From Kryptolebias marmoratus (Eukaryota > Chordata > Actinopteri > Cyprinodontiformes > Rivulidae): a stretch of 64,000 nucleotides of DNA. Of the stretch, positions 12,957 to 24,304 are shown one piece after another (the first letter of the stretch is position 1; every line of letters begins with the position of its first letter). The position numbers and the translations under genes were made by a program. The stretch is from contig NC_051440.1 in NCBI RefSeq assembly GCF_001649575.2, positions 19,344,342-19,408,341 of the forward strand. Direction: 5' to 3'. The notes beneath the pieces were generated by a model. That model saw only the letters and a program-made list of their open reading frames with translations. It made no database searches and had not been told where the DNA came from.

Positions 12957-13690
12957 CAGTGAGTTTCAAATTGTAGTTTAAGACAGCCTTGCCTTTAGGG
13001 TCACCACACTTTGACCAAAAAAATGGGTCTAGATGTGGCGGTGGGATGAATAGAAAGACTAAGGCCTATCTGCACTGCAACTTTTGAAATAATTCCATGG
13101 ACTTCTTCCCATTAAATGTGATGCAGAGATGTGTAAAAACGTACTCAGGAGACTCACTTAATGTGCAAAATGTTTCTTGAGTCCTCTGCTAGTCCAAATG
13201 TCTGACCCATTAAAGAGACAGGAACTATTTGTCATTTAATTCCGTGCTTTCCGTTTGTATGAATATTCCTTCAAACCAAGCCAGAGGAAAACAGAACAGA
13301 GCATCAGGAGGAAAACAAAGTGAAATGAGGGTGCATGCAAAGCTGTAAAAATCAACACGGTATTCCAGAAATCATAGGGGTACCAGCATTTGAGGGGTGT
13401 TGTGCTTCCAGTGTGTATCCCCTGATCCTCCACCTTCTTGTGTCCACCTTGTCTCCAGCTGCGATGGAGGCAGTGAGTGATAGATCAGCGCTGAGTGCTG
13501 CCGCCGCCGCTGCTGCGTCCTTCCTCCGAGAGCAGCAGTCTCTGCTCAAATAAATGCCTGTTCTGTCACAGTTCTCTGCTGCAATGCATTAGATTCATCC
13601 TTTCTCTCTCATGCACCCCCTCGCTCTTGCTGTTCTCCTCCCTTCTTGCTCACTCATTTTTACGTTCACTTGAGCTCAGCCACATGTGAG
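12957..13690 (-). promoter_or_regulatory. Candidate promoter and first exon, minus strand
   Basis: The 13380-13690 part is the clearest local rise in GC and CpG: several CpGs fall in 13484-13530, including a GCC/GCT-type run. Upstream on the minus strand lies a palindromic E-box CACATGTG (13681-13688) and a purine-rich stretch that reads like a vertebrate 5' UTR. At the low-coordinate end a consensus donor CTG|GTAAGT is seen on the minus strand, with the GTAAGT at 12951-12956. Together these could be a TATA-less promoter and a long first exon ending at 12957. A minus-strand frame inside it (13433 to 13236, 65 codons) has a hydrophobic stretch at residues 37-54 followed by basic residues. It could be an upstream ORF or chance. 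No downstream exon can be identified. All of this is inference from composition and one splice signal. Confidence 0.3.
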
Positions 13691-13941
13691 GAGACACCAC
13701 AGGAGTCTTGAATACAAATAAGCTTCCTTAAAGAGATGATTGTTCTTGAGTTTAATGATTTTTTTTTTTTTAACACAGAATAAATGAGGACTTGAATTAA
13801 GTTGATGTGATCTCTATAACCTGGACTTGATGCATTTTGATGAGTTGAACCTCAAGTGAAGTGAGCTGTGTGTGAGCATTGATGTGATGTTAAAATGCAA
13901 GTTATTCTTAGTTATTCTTAATAGGAGGAAAATAAAAACAT
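13691..13941. other. Non-coding, nothing specific
   Basis: AT-rich sequence just outside the CpG-bearing block. It holds a T12 tract near 13759 and a 10-bp tandem 'ttattcttag' pair near 13901-13919. Confidence 0.5.
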
Positions 13942-13967
13942 ATGAATGAATGAATGAATAAATAAAT
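13942..13967. repeat. (TGAA)n / (TAAA)n short tandem repeat
   Basis: Four TGAA units pass into two TAAA units, about 26 bp. Confidence 0.9.
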
Positions 13968-15103
13968 TTGCACCATGTTTCAAATACTATTTTTTAATTG
14001 GGATTTTTAAAATAGGGAATGCAGTATGAAAATGTGCACCTTATTGTCTAAATCAGATTTATATATCTAAAACTGATTTAATTTCATACATTTTACATTA
14101 TATATATTGTTTTAATGTATTGCATTTTCTTTAAAAAAAGGCTATATATGCAAATTAGCAATTAAAATATATAACATAATGATAAAAATAATATTTTCAG
14201 TTTCAGCCCAAAGAATAAAATATTTTCTGGAATGGTTTTAAGTCTGCTGGTTGTCACACCAGTAGTACAATTCAATCTATTAATTAAACACATTAATTAG
14301 TTTCATCTGATGCAGCTGTGATTACGATCCTGGGCCATGTAAAATGGTATCTGATGAGAATGTTCTTAGATAGAAATGTTGTCACATTTCTGTTACTAAG
14401 TGTTTAAGTTTAATATAGTTAAATATCTTTACTTAGTCTTGTGCAAATATGTTTGCCCACAAGGCAAAATTTCCTATGGTTTTCGACCACGTTTGTTTAT
14501 GTCATAATGAACACAATTCTATGAAGGTGAAATTTATAAATGACATGTATACTGTATGTACATGATAAATAGATTAACAAACATGTTTAAAATATGTAAA
14601 TATGTTTGAATTTAATTCATTTATTAGACAAGCTGTTGGAAAAATCCTGGTTTTGCTTAACCTAAACTCACTCTTGACTTGTCATCAATAAAAAAAACTG
14701 TCCCAATGATTGATCGGTGAATGTGTAGCAGGTCATAGCAGTAAGCCAGAATGCTCAATGACAAACCCTCAGGATTGTTAGATATACTCGACAGGAGAAG
14801 AATACAAGGTTTCAATAAAAGCACAAAAGAAAAAAATATGTATGTTGCTCTTTCATGGCACTATAGTTGTGCACAATGCTTCGAAAAAAGCCTATGGAGC
14901 CTTTTTTTTTTTTTTTTTTTACAGTTTTACTGAGGATTTTCTGAAGAGCTCAGTGTAACTGACCATCTGGAACATCAGGTCTGAATATTCAGTGTCAGCT
15001 CTCTCTATCATTGTCAGCATTAACTAGTGGCATGTAAAGAAAAGTATCATCTACAATGTAAAACTAAATGCAAAAAGTTAAAAGGCTTCTCCTGCATCAT
15101 GTT
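13968..15103. other. AT-rich non-coding DNA with T19 tract
   Basis: An octamer-like ATGCAAAT is at 14148-14155. A run of 19 T at 14902-14920 is followed by 'acag', which resembles a splice acceptor, but no exon is evident after it. The frame 14751-14933 ends in this T run and is not supported. Confidence 0.5.
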
Positions 15104-15137
15104 TGTGTAAATGTGCTGGTACCAACACATTTACACA
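15104..15137. repeat. 34-bp near-perfect palindrome
   Basis: The arms TGTGTAAATGTG (15104-15115) and CACATTTACACA (15126-15137) are exact reverse complements. Between them one mismatched pair flanks TGGTACCA, which is itself palindromic. It may be a cruciform-prone site, a dimeric protein site or chance. Confidence 0.85.
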
Positions 15138-18100
15138 TTGCATTTTTTTCTCAACATCTTTTACCAGTTTTAAGATCCATTTTCATACCATTTTCAAATC
15201 AATTTTCAGTTATTTGGGGTTTAATGTATTCTCTTTTGATTTGAACTGTTTTATAAACACTTCAGTTGTTGTTTAAAAAGGTACAAAAAATGTTCAAAAA
15301 AGGAAGAACTCAATAAGGTTGTTTTTTTTTATAAATGCACATCTAAGCTTATTTGTGTGCAGGTCACATGGAAACCTGGCTGATAGATTAATTAAAGATT
15401 TTATTTTACAGATATATTCACTGCAGTTCTCTCTCCTTTCTGTGATTAATGTTGTTGACAGACATGTTGTTTCTTGCCTGCAGGATTGTAGTTTAATTTC
15501 ATTTTAAAATTTATTTATGTTGTAGTACTGTCTCAGGGCATTTTCCAACATCAGATAACATAACTGTATAACATAATCAAGACATCTCAACTTTATAGAT
15601 TTATTTGTCAAATTGAATATGCAGCCTGGGTCTTCAGCACACTTGGGGCTTTCTTGTGTGTCAATCTACACCAGTGGCTTGAGGACTGCATTGTTTTTGT
15701 CCCACTCTAGAGTCCAAATACTAAAACATATTAAATTAGGTGTGATTGTGTGTCCTGACATAAGGTGTCAGCCTGTCCATCACAATTAACCAAATAGGCT
15801 TCATGAATCTGAGGTAAAGCCCCTGGCACATTAACCAGGTTTGTTGTGCAGCAGCATCTGGAGACTCAAAGACAACATTTTCTTTGGATAGCCGAGACAA
15901 ACAAAACACACAAGTCAATCATTTTCAGTAAACATTTAAGGTCAATGCTCATTGATGCAAAAAAAAGACAGGAATACTCTTGGGTATGGCTCATTCTTGC
16001 ATTTCACCTTGTTTGATGCTAAGCTGATTTTCATAATCACAATAACTTAGGTCTGCCTCAGTGTTTTGTCAGAGTTTGACTGACTGATAAAAAAGTCCAT
16101 GTTTTGATCAGTTTGTGGACTCAGAAAGTACATGACCAGATCAGTAACTTTAGAAACTGTAAAAATCTTGTCCACTTGGATCATTTTGTACATCAAATAA
16201 AAATGGCAACATGTGATGCTGAATTACATTAAACATGATGAACTCAATGAATTTTTAAAGAGTATAAATGTTTTGCTTTTTAAAGAATGCATGCCTGTTT
16301 GATGTTCAAAGATGAAGTTATGATTTACTTTCTATGTAAAATATATGCTTGTGACCCAGGAGGCACATTAAAGCCCTATATTTATTTTTTAAGTGTGTTT
16401 ATCTTGCAAATAAAAGAAGCTCAACATGGTGAACGATAACATATTTGACTTGTGAAATGCACATTACTTGCCATTTAAAAAGTTTGGTCAAACAGGCCAA
16501 AACAAATATAAGTCAAGCTTAGGAAAAAAAAATCACAGCTTTTATTTGATACATCTATTTTTGAACTGGATTTTTTTCATATTTAGAGGAGCTCTACAAA
16601 CAGCAATGGACTCAGCTTTGAATGCAGTTCTTCAACATGCCACCACCTGACAGACTAATGGCTGAACTACTTTATAGTGGGATGTGTGAATTTTATTTTA
16701 AGTGATTTATACATCAACCCTTCCTATTTTTGAAAATAATTACATCAAAGGTTCAAGAAATGGTTGGAATGCAAATGTGACCCACTAACTCTGCTGCTGG
16801 GAGGGATAAAGATTTCAGGTCAGAGTAATTCTGTTTTTAACCTTTTTTTGACTGTTTTTGCCAAATAAATTAATACAACTCTAGATACATGCTTATTAAG
16901 TATCATGTTACTACTTTAAACAGGATATTGCAAACTAGGAAAATTGCTTTCATTACTCCTTATTTGTAATGGTCATTATTGGGGATTATGTGGAAAATGG
17001 GATTTTAGCACTTTGCAAGGCTTCTGTACAATCAAAGCTGAATGCTATTGCAGCTAAATACCCCCACTTTACCACTTTCAGAAAGAAAGAAACAAGGGTA
17101 GAGCACAAAAAATTAAACCCTTGGGCATACTACATACATTAGTGAAAACTATTACACGCTTTTTAATGAGGTTTTTCTACCTTCTCTGTGCTATTGTTGT
17201 TCGGGCCATTTCATTTGGTTCTAAAATTAAACTGTGCAAATAGTTAAAGCATTGCAAGAGGACACCCACCTACACAAGTTTTTAATTTTGATTTTTTTTT
17301 TTTTATAGAATTGAAAATCTGCAGGATTTTATCTAAATTATTTCCAGAGATTCTGTCTATGTAGAGAAGTGAAACTTTGTTCATTCAGCTACCAAGTAAC
17401 ATTCAATTCAGAAGCTGTGATGTTGGGAAATTGCCTGATATCAGACAGAACTGTCAAGTCATTACACTCTTATTCTAGCTTTTGTTTGACATTGCCTCCA
17501 GTCAATTTCAAATCTAATTCTTTTGTGGGAAGCCGTTTCAATTTTTAGTTACTGATCACAAGATGCCAACATATCTGCCTGAATTAACATGTATGAAAAA
17601 CATATACCAATATATCTTGTTAGCTAGAATTTAGCAAAAAGAAAAGAAGCATCTTCCTTCATTTGTAGTTCAATGGCTATACCTATGAGGTGTGAAAAAG
17701 TAGTTATTTAAATTATTCCAGTAACTGCAAACTGTAAAAAAGCAATAAATTCACCACCCAGTTTTCACTTTTGGAAACCAAACAATTGACCCTGTCTACC
17801 TCAGTTACCTTTTTTAGGACCCATTTGATTGAAATATATATAGATACAATTAGTATGCTGATATTGCTATATTCATGAATTTTAAAAAAAATGTTAGAAA
17901 GTTAGAAAATTACAATAGTATCAAAACATGGATACAAATAGTGTCATGGTTTAACATGTAATAGTCATGTTTTTACCATTTCACTTGTTTGCAAAAAAAA
18001 AAAAAAAATCCTTTAGTTTTCATGTTGCTTATGCATATAATAACTAGAACCTTGATGTGGTCACATCAAGACTGTTTCACTGCTGCAGCATGACAATGCA

Positions 18101-18781
18101 TCAGTCACATATCATATCCTGTAATTTATGAAGCGTGAGTGCACCAAGTGAAACAACACTTTAGTTGGGGATTTGCCAAAGAGCCTATCCCTTCAAATGG
18201 CATGTGATGATAACCTACTGTATGTCTCTTCTGCTCAGGGATTAACAATCAGGCAGGCTGTATGGCTGGCTATACTCTGGTGCTGTGATTCAACTTGGAG
18301 AAGCATAGAGGTCAGAGTCTATCTAAACAGCAGATGGTTTGTTGGGCCTCTTTGGGAGTATCCTAAAATGGATTGAATACACAAATTCACATCTTTGTAA
18401 GCACTCACTCGTGCTGTAATTGAGGCCAGTTGTGGAAATCTGCTTAAAATCTAATTTAGATCTTACTGAGTCTGCCAATAAAGGCACAAATAGATTTGTA
18501 TAAACTAGAGAAAATGTTTTGCTATAATAGCTATAATGCACAAGAACAAGCACAGAATGTAGTGGTACTTTTTTTCTCTCTAGTAAACAGCAGCGATGGT
18601 AATTTTCTGGACTAAAACCATAAGCAGCAAACAATATACAGAATGCAGCCTTGCTTGAAAATGCACAGCTTCCAATAACAACTGACAATGAATGCAATTT
18701 AACACTTGTGGTCAATCAACCCCATGAATAAAAACATTTTACCCTTTTAATACTCTGATTAGAAGCTCAGCTTGGACTATC
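15138..18781. other. AT-rich non-coding DNA
   Basis: No supported feature. A16 tract at 17993-18008. Frames at 15319-15507, 15736-15918, 16468-16650, 18173-18376 and 18323-18715 (130 codons, minus) have no domain or codon signature. Confidence 0.55.
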
Positions 18782-18811
18782 AAAATGAAAATGAAAATGA
18801 AAATGTTAGGT
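18782..18811 (+). repeat. (AAAATG)5 hexanucleotide repeat
   Basis: Five perfect AAAATG units. Confidence 0.97.
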
Positions 18812-21800
18812 GGCACCTGTCATATCATTGTGCTATGTGTTGTGGCAGCTGTTGTTTCCTAATGTAAAGCAGCTGAACCATACTATTAGCTGGAAAATCA
18901 AAAAATACAGCTGAGTTGTTAAATGATCTGCTCCTCTGAGCTGCATATTTTCTACATCTGGAGGATACACAATCACACCAGACACATTATTTATTACAAA
19001 GGATGACCGTGCATGACTTGAAACAAGTGTGTTCATACTTCATTAACACTGAATGAAAGCAAGTTCTGGACATGAGCTCAGAAGCAGTCACACATCCTCC
19101 AAAGGCAATCTGACACTTAATGCAGGTCACGTTTCAACCATCAGAGTATTATTCAAATTATTAAAAAAAAAAAGTAGTCTCAGCAAGAAGTGAATATGTT
19201 ACTAGGGATTTTAACAGTACTAAATGTGACTAATGGTAAAGGAAAATAGTAGGGATCATCACATATTTTGTTATGGTAGAGCTTAAAACAAAATATTTAT
19301 AAATCAATTACAGTAACTGTTCCCAGGGAACATCAAAAAGTGACAAAAGTCCCAACATGGCAATTATTTGTAGAAGATGACCATTAATAAATATTTGTTC
19401 CGATAATTATGGTGAGGTACATGCTTGGGTCCGCAACATACAAACCCTGTCTTTGCATTGACAAAGAACAAAACAACAACAACAAAATCAAACAAACAAA
19501 AACACAGCAAAAGATCTTCTATATCATTTGAGCCTTTATATCTTTAAATTTTGTCTTATATGTCAATTTCCATTTGCTCTCTGGGTAGTGAAAAGGATTC
19601 AAAAACATGGCATTTGTATCATTCTAAAACGTTTCAGTGAGTCTCATCCACCATCCTGTAGTGGAGGCACATCGATTGCCACTCCATACATTCGCATCAT
19701 GTCTTGCCTCCTGGCTGCTCTTGACAGATGCTTCCCCTCATCCTCTTCCTTGTATTTCATGCCATTCAGAGTGCACATTTCTTTTTAATATCTTCAGTCT
19801 TCATGTGTAAAAACAGCTTTATGTTAGCATTGAGCCAACAGAAATCCAGATTTGGTGAGATGTATTACATCAGTGCTGCTAAGACTGTTTTCAATCAAAG
19901 CCATGGTGTCACTGAACTGCTGGGTCTGTAGCTATCTATAATGCTACTCATGACTGAGAAGATGGAGTTATTACGAGGATGTTTCCCCAGCTGATGGATT
20001 GATTTTTTTTTTTAAGATTTCTCTGGTGAGTGAAAGAAATAGCCAGCTCTAACCTTGCTGCTCTGAGCCAGCACTTCAGCTCATATTTCTCATTTGATAT
20101 CCCCATATTTGGTGGCAAGTGATGATCTTTCTGCCACAACAGCCTCAACAGTGTTAAGTGTTCTTATGGGTAATATAGATAAGCAGCTGCTGGAGTTCTC
20201 CTTTGACAAACACTAAAGATGAAAATCCAGTAGGTGTCTCACAGAGCATTTGGCCCACTCAGGTTCACATCTGAGGTACAATGAGTTTCAGTGTGACTAA
20301 TCAGTCATCTGTCTATACAAAGACTGTGATACAAAAAACACAGGGAATAATGAAACCAGACATGTAGAGAAAAGTATCAGTATTTTGGCAAATGAAAAGT
20401 GTTAACTTGTATTTATTTGCTCAAAAGTAAGTGGTAATAAAGAGAAAAACAAAAAATATATAACTGTTCTTTCATTACAGATTTATTGCTCTTTCTTTGC
20501 ATCTCCTCTGGTCATTCTTTTTTCAAAAGTGTTTGTCATAAGATTCACATATTTAAAAGTCAAATTTGATGTTTTTCCATGTTATTTTATTTTTTTTTTA
20601 AGTTCAGATTTTAAGTTAGGACAGAAATTCATAATCTATGTATCAATTATTTCATGGATTAAAAGCTAGCCACTGAGAACAAAAGCTACTGTCAGCACTG
20701 CCACCTAATAAACCCTTTGTTATGATCTGTTGATCATCTTAACTGACAAAATAGGCACTTTTTTCCCAGGTTAGGATGTTTTGGTTTGTTGTGTCTTTCA
20801 TTTAATGTACAAACAGGTCTTTTATTTGCGCTTAACTGTGACAACTACTTTTTATTACTGGATTTCCACAGGTGACAACAGCAGAGTTATAGCACTGGAC
20901 TTTTTAAAACCCAGCAGCATGGTCCTAATGGAGCACTTAGATCAGACAGTAATTGTTTAAGAATCCGTGTTAGAAATATATTTCTCTAAAATTGGTTGCT
21001 GTGGTTTTCTGTTGCTGTTTGATGTTTTCTCTTCTTCCTAAAGTGATGGTCATCATCAGTCAGAAGCTCCTAAAATAATAATAATGATAATATTAGGCAT
21101 AGATGATACAAATAATTTCAATTTATAGTTCTGGGAGCAAAGATATACATATCAGTAGTTAAGCACTGACACCTCCACCAAAGTAATATTTTTGAGCATT
21201 TTAAACATCTACCCAAGCTTCCTGTGCTGGATTGTTTTGTTTTGTTTGTTTTTTCCACTTGTTCCAGAAGCTTTTGAGCCTGTCCCAGACCTAGGTGACT
21301 CAGTTGTGATCAGAATACTGTAAACAAGTAATTGCCAACTTGCATTAGACAGTTTACAATCACCCTGCAGAAAGTGACAGTTTACTCCACATGATGGGAT
21401 GGAGTTTATAGGACCACAATTAAAATATTAGAAATAGATAGAAAAAAAAATATATTTTAAGATACTTGTGTTTGCCACAGCTCATCATGTAAAATAATCA
21501 CATTTTATATGAAAAAAAATGTCATAGGAAAAACATGACAGGCAATGGCAAACCATTAGATTTTACTGGAGCTAAAGATTTTCACTGAAAGACCCTCACA
21601 GTATAGCAGTGTGTAATGTTTATCTAATTGCACAACTTTAGATTGCAAGAAGCAAGCAAAGTGCATCTGCAGACTCTAAAGCTTAGTCAAAACCTTGTCT
21701 AATTCTAGTGTAAGATGCAGAAGATCTGCTGCATATTATGGCACACCTGCAGTATGAAAACTGATTTCTCATGCTGTCAGTGACAAGAGAAACACCTTTA

Positions 21801-22504
21801 GCAGCAACAGAGAAAACTGCATGCATAAAGATGCCTGTGCGTGAACGTTGCCATGTCTTTTTTCTCCAAAACACAGGCAGTGTTCCCTGGAGATATCCAC
21901 AAAGACTGACAGACAGCACAGCTTTGTGAAATGAGCAATAGGAGCATTTGATATTTTACAATTAAAGCAGTCTCTAACTATTTAAATTCATTGTGAAGGT
22001 GTGACCCAAGCTTCTTATTGTGCATTTTCTGAAGCAGATGGTTGTACAAATTTCTCTTTTTAGTAATCCCAGAGTTTGAACAAAGTAAGCATGAAAAAAA
22101 AGATTCTACCCTCACACTTCATTGAAATGAAATAGACAAAACAGAGCTATGTATGAACTACTACTATCAATAGAAACAATGAGGGTATGTAACTACTCAC
22201 TAAGATTTACATTGATCTTGATATTTGTTCAGTGCCTTAAATGTTTATTTTTAATTGTGGACTTAAAAAAAACAAAACATTACAAACAAAAGCAAATACT
22301 AGAGCATATGGTATAGCTCCTTTTGTCCCAGAAAGAAATTGTTGAACAACAAAAGACTAATGTTGTAGCCCCTTAAAATCATGGTGGGCTTCGACAGCAC
22401 AAGTCATGTGAGCATTGTTGTAAAATAAAATTTGAGTCATGTTATCATCTCTAAAAAAAATAAAATATCCGCTGACCATAGAACAGTCCATATTGTTTGT
22501 TATA
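18812..22504. other. AT-rich non-coding DNA
   Basis: No exon, RNA gene or clear repeat recognised. A short AAC run lies near 19473-19485 and an ATA/ATG-rich run near 21073-21092. The short frames here (18833-19036, 19528-19788, 19948-20148, 21683-21919) lack recognisable domains. Confidence 0.55.
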
Positions 22505-22545
22505 TGGGAATGGGTGAATGACTGACCGTAGTCTTAAGCGCTTTG
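22505..22545 (-). repeat. Fish interspersed repeat, left part (split by LTR)
   Basis: The words 'gaatgggtgaatgactga' and 'taagcgctttg' match the end of a widespread teleost repeat. In that repeat 'gcgctttg' is normally followed within a few bases by 'ggtccttgg' and 'aagcgctatacaa'. Those missing parts resume at 23129, after the LTR, so the repeat was interrupted. I take the family orientation as minus. The true left limit may lie further left. Confidence 0.5.
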
Positions 22546-23123
22546 TGACATAATTCAGAGTCTGTCTCAAGAGTGAGAGCCGAAACCAGACACAGAGGCG
22601 AAGTAAAAAAGGTAAGAGATTTTATTTACAGGTGTAAATGTGCAAATACTGGGAAAAGCAGCCAGGATGATCTGAAATGGCAAGGGGTGGGGGGAGCAAG
22701 GTGAGTATAATGAGAACAATGTTCCTTTCTTACAGGTTTGTTGAGAAGAGAGGCGTGGAGGTGAAGATGTGTCCACCGGAGATGGTCCAGGAGGAGGAGG
22801 ATCCGGAATCCAAACAACAGGTAAGTCCACAGGTAAGTGCAACTGTGATTTTCAGGCAAGCGGGTATTTACAAAAACTGAGTAGCAAGTTCTGAGGCAAA
22901 AAGAGAGAAACAACAAGTAAAGGGTTAACGTAGCTGTGAGCTTTCAGAATCAGCGGTCTTAAGCTGAGATCCTGACCTATAAGGCACAATGCTCCAGCAA
23001 AGATCTGGAACCAGCCAGAGGCTTAAATGCAGGTGCAGTTCATCAAGATAACAGGTTGCAGCTGTGGAGGGAGAGTTCCTGGCACCGCCAGCAGGGGGGA
23101 GACAGAAACTCTGAATCCTTACA
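22546..23123 (-). mobile_element. Solo LTR of an LTR retrotransposon, minus strand
   Basis: The 578-bp unit begins TG and ends CA. It is flanked by CTTTG (22541-22545) and CTTTA (23124-23128), a 5-bp target duplication with one change. Its ends are imperfect inverted repeats: TGACATAATTCAGAG on the left pairs with the reverse complement of CTCTGAATCCTTACA on the right. On the minus strand there is a TATA-like CATTTAAG (23022-23029) and a poly(A) signal AATAAA (22621-22626) about 75 bp before the 3' end, the layout expected of U3-R-U5. No gag, pol or second LTR is present, so this is a solo LTR left by recombination. The word order matches LTRs known from teleosts; the superfamily is not decided. 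Frames inside (22567-22842, 22626-22916, 22677-22880) are not genes. Confidence 0.8.
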
Positions 23124-23128
23124 CTTTA

Positions 23129-23182
23129 GGGGTCCTTGGACTGGATAAAGCGCTATACAACTGCAAGATATTTACCATTTAT
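23129..23182 (-). repeat. Fish interspersed repeat, right part (split by LTR)
   Basis: 'ggtccttggactgg', 'ataaagcgctatacaa' and 'gcaagatatttaccattta' continue the repeat interrupted at 22545. Joining the two parts across the insertion restores the usual spacing between the two GCGCT motifs. Confidence 0.6.
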
Positions 23183-24246
23183 ATTGTCATATGTTCTTAT
23201 TTGTAAGTGTTTTACGGTTCATCTTTCACTGTTGTTAAACTATAGCTTAATTGCAGCTTTGCATTAACAAATGAATTAAATTAAGTGCTCTTTAAATGTT
23301 CTAAAATAATGCATGTAGTTGAATGGTGGTGTGAAATGTCAATTTCTCAATGGCTCTAAAACATGCAAAGCTCAGTTTGTGGCCTACTTTGACCTAGTTT
23401 ATCTGTTTATATTTGTCTATGAATACTTGTTTACTTGTCATTTTAACTATGCCTAACCTTCTGGCAAACATGTGCACAGCATATTATTCTGTCATTTTTC
23501 CTTCACATCACAAGGAAATTTGCTGATTCATATTTTCACTTTTTTTTCTCATGCTTCTAATTTTTGTTTTGACAAAGTGTTAATGGATCTTTAATTTCCA
23601 GTCTTGACAGAGTGAACTACAACCCCCAGCAGTATAATGCAATCTGTTTACTATTTTCTGGAAAGTTCTGTAATGAAAAGTGATCACAGTTTTGCCATCT
23701 GTCATCTTTTGAGTTTGTAAAGCTGAAAATGACAGATGTCCCTTTAAACCGTCTATTTATATTGTCCCCTTTATATGATAATGCTATTTGCACTAAAGCA
23801 CCGCAGCATTAATTATCAAAAGGAAACGTTATTGAGACTTTAACGTAAAAATGCATCTTTGGAAATTTGATCAAGCACAGACAATATATTCCTGTTGATT
23901 CAGTGAATGAATGAAATAGTTACATTTTGGTTCATCATAACATATTGAAATAAAAAACAGAGCTCAAGTAAAATCTAAATTGTACTTCAAATAATATAAC
24001 AAAAAATAATTAAGGAAACCCCTCTATTTCATAATGAACATAAGTTCATTCTTTAATTGCAGTCTTAGTTTCCCATATTGATAAAAAACAATCAGCATTT
24101 AACTAACTAAAAAAGAGCAATTACTGTACATAATCCTACAAAGGATTTCCATCATGGTTATGGTAAAAGTTACCATGTAGATGCAGTTGACACAAATGAA
24201 AAAGGTAAAGAGTGTGTTTGTATTTCTCTTATTAATTTATTATATA
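23183..24246. other. AT-rich non-coding DNA
   Basis: Nothing recognisable. Confidence 0.55.
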
Positions 24247-24304
24247 TGAATGAATGAATGAATGAATGAATGAATGAATGAATGAATGAATGAATGAATG
24301 AATA
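24247..24304. repeat. (TGAA)n microsatellite
   Basis: About 14 uninterrupted TGAA units. Confidence 0.97.

Noticed and set aside
18323..18715. 130-codon minus-strand frame
   Set aside because: No recognisable family or splice sites; composition follows the AT-rich background.
22567..22916. Overlapping 91- and 96-codon minus frames and a 67-codon plus frame
   Set aside because: All lie inside the solo LTR; LTRs of this type do not encode protein.
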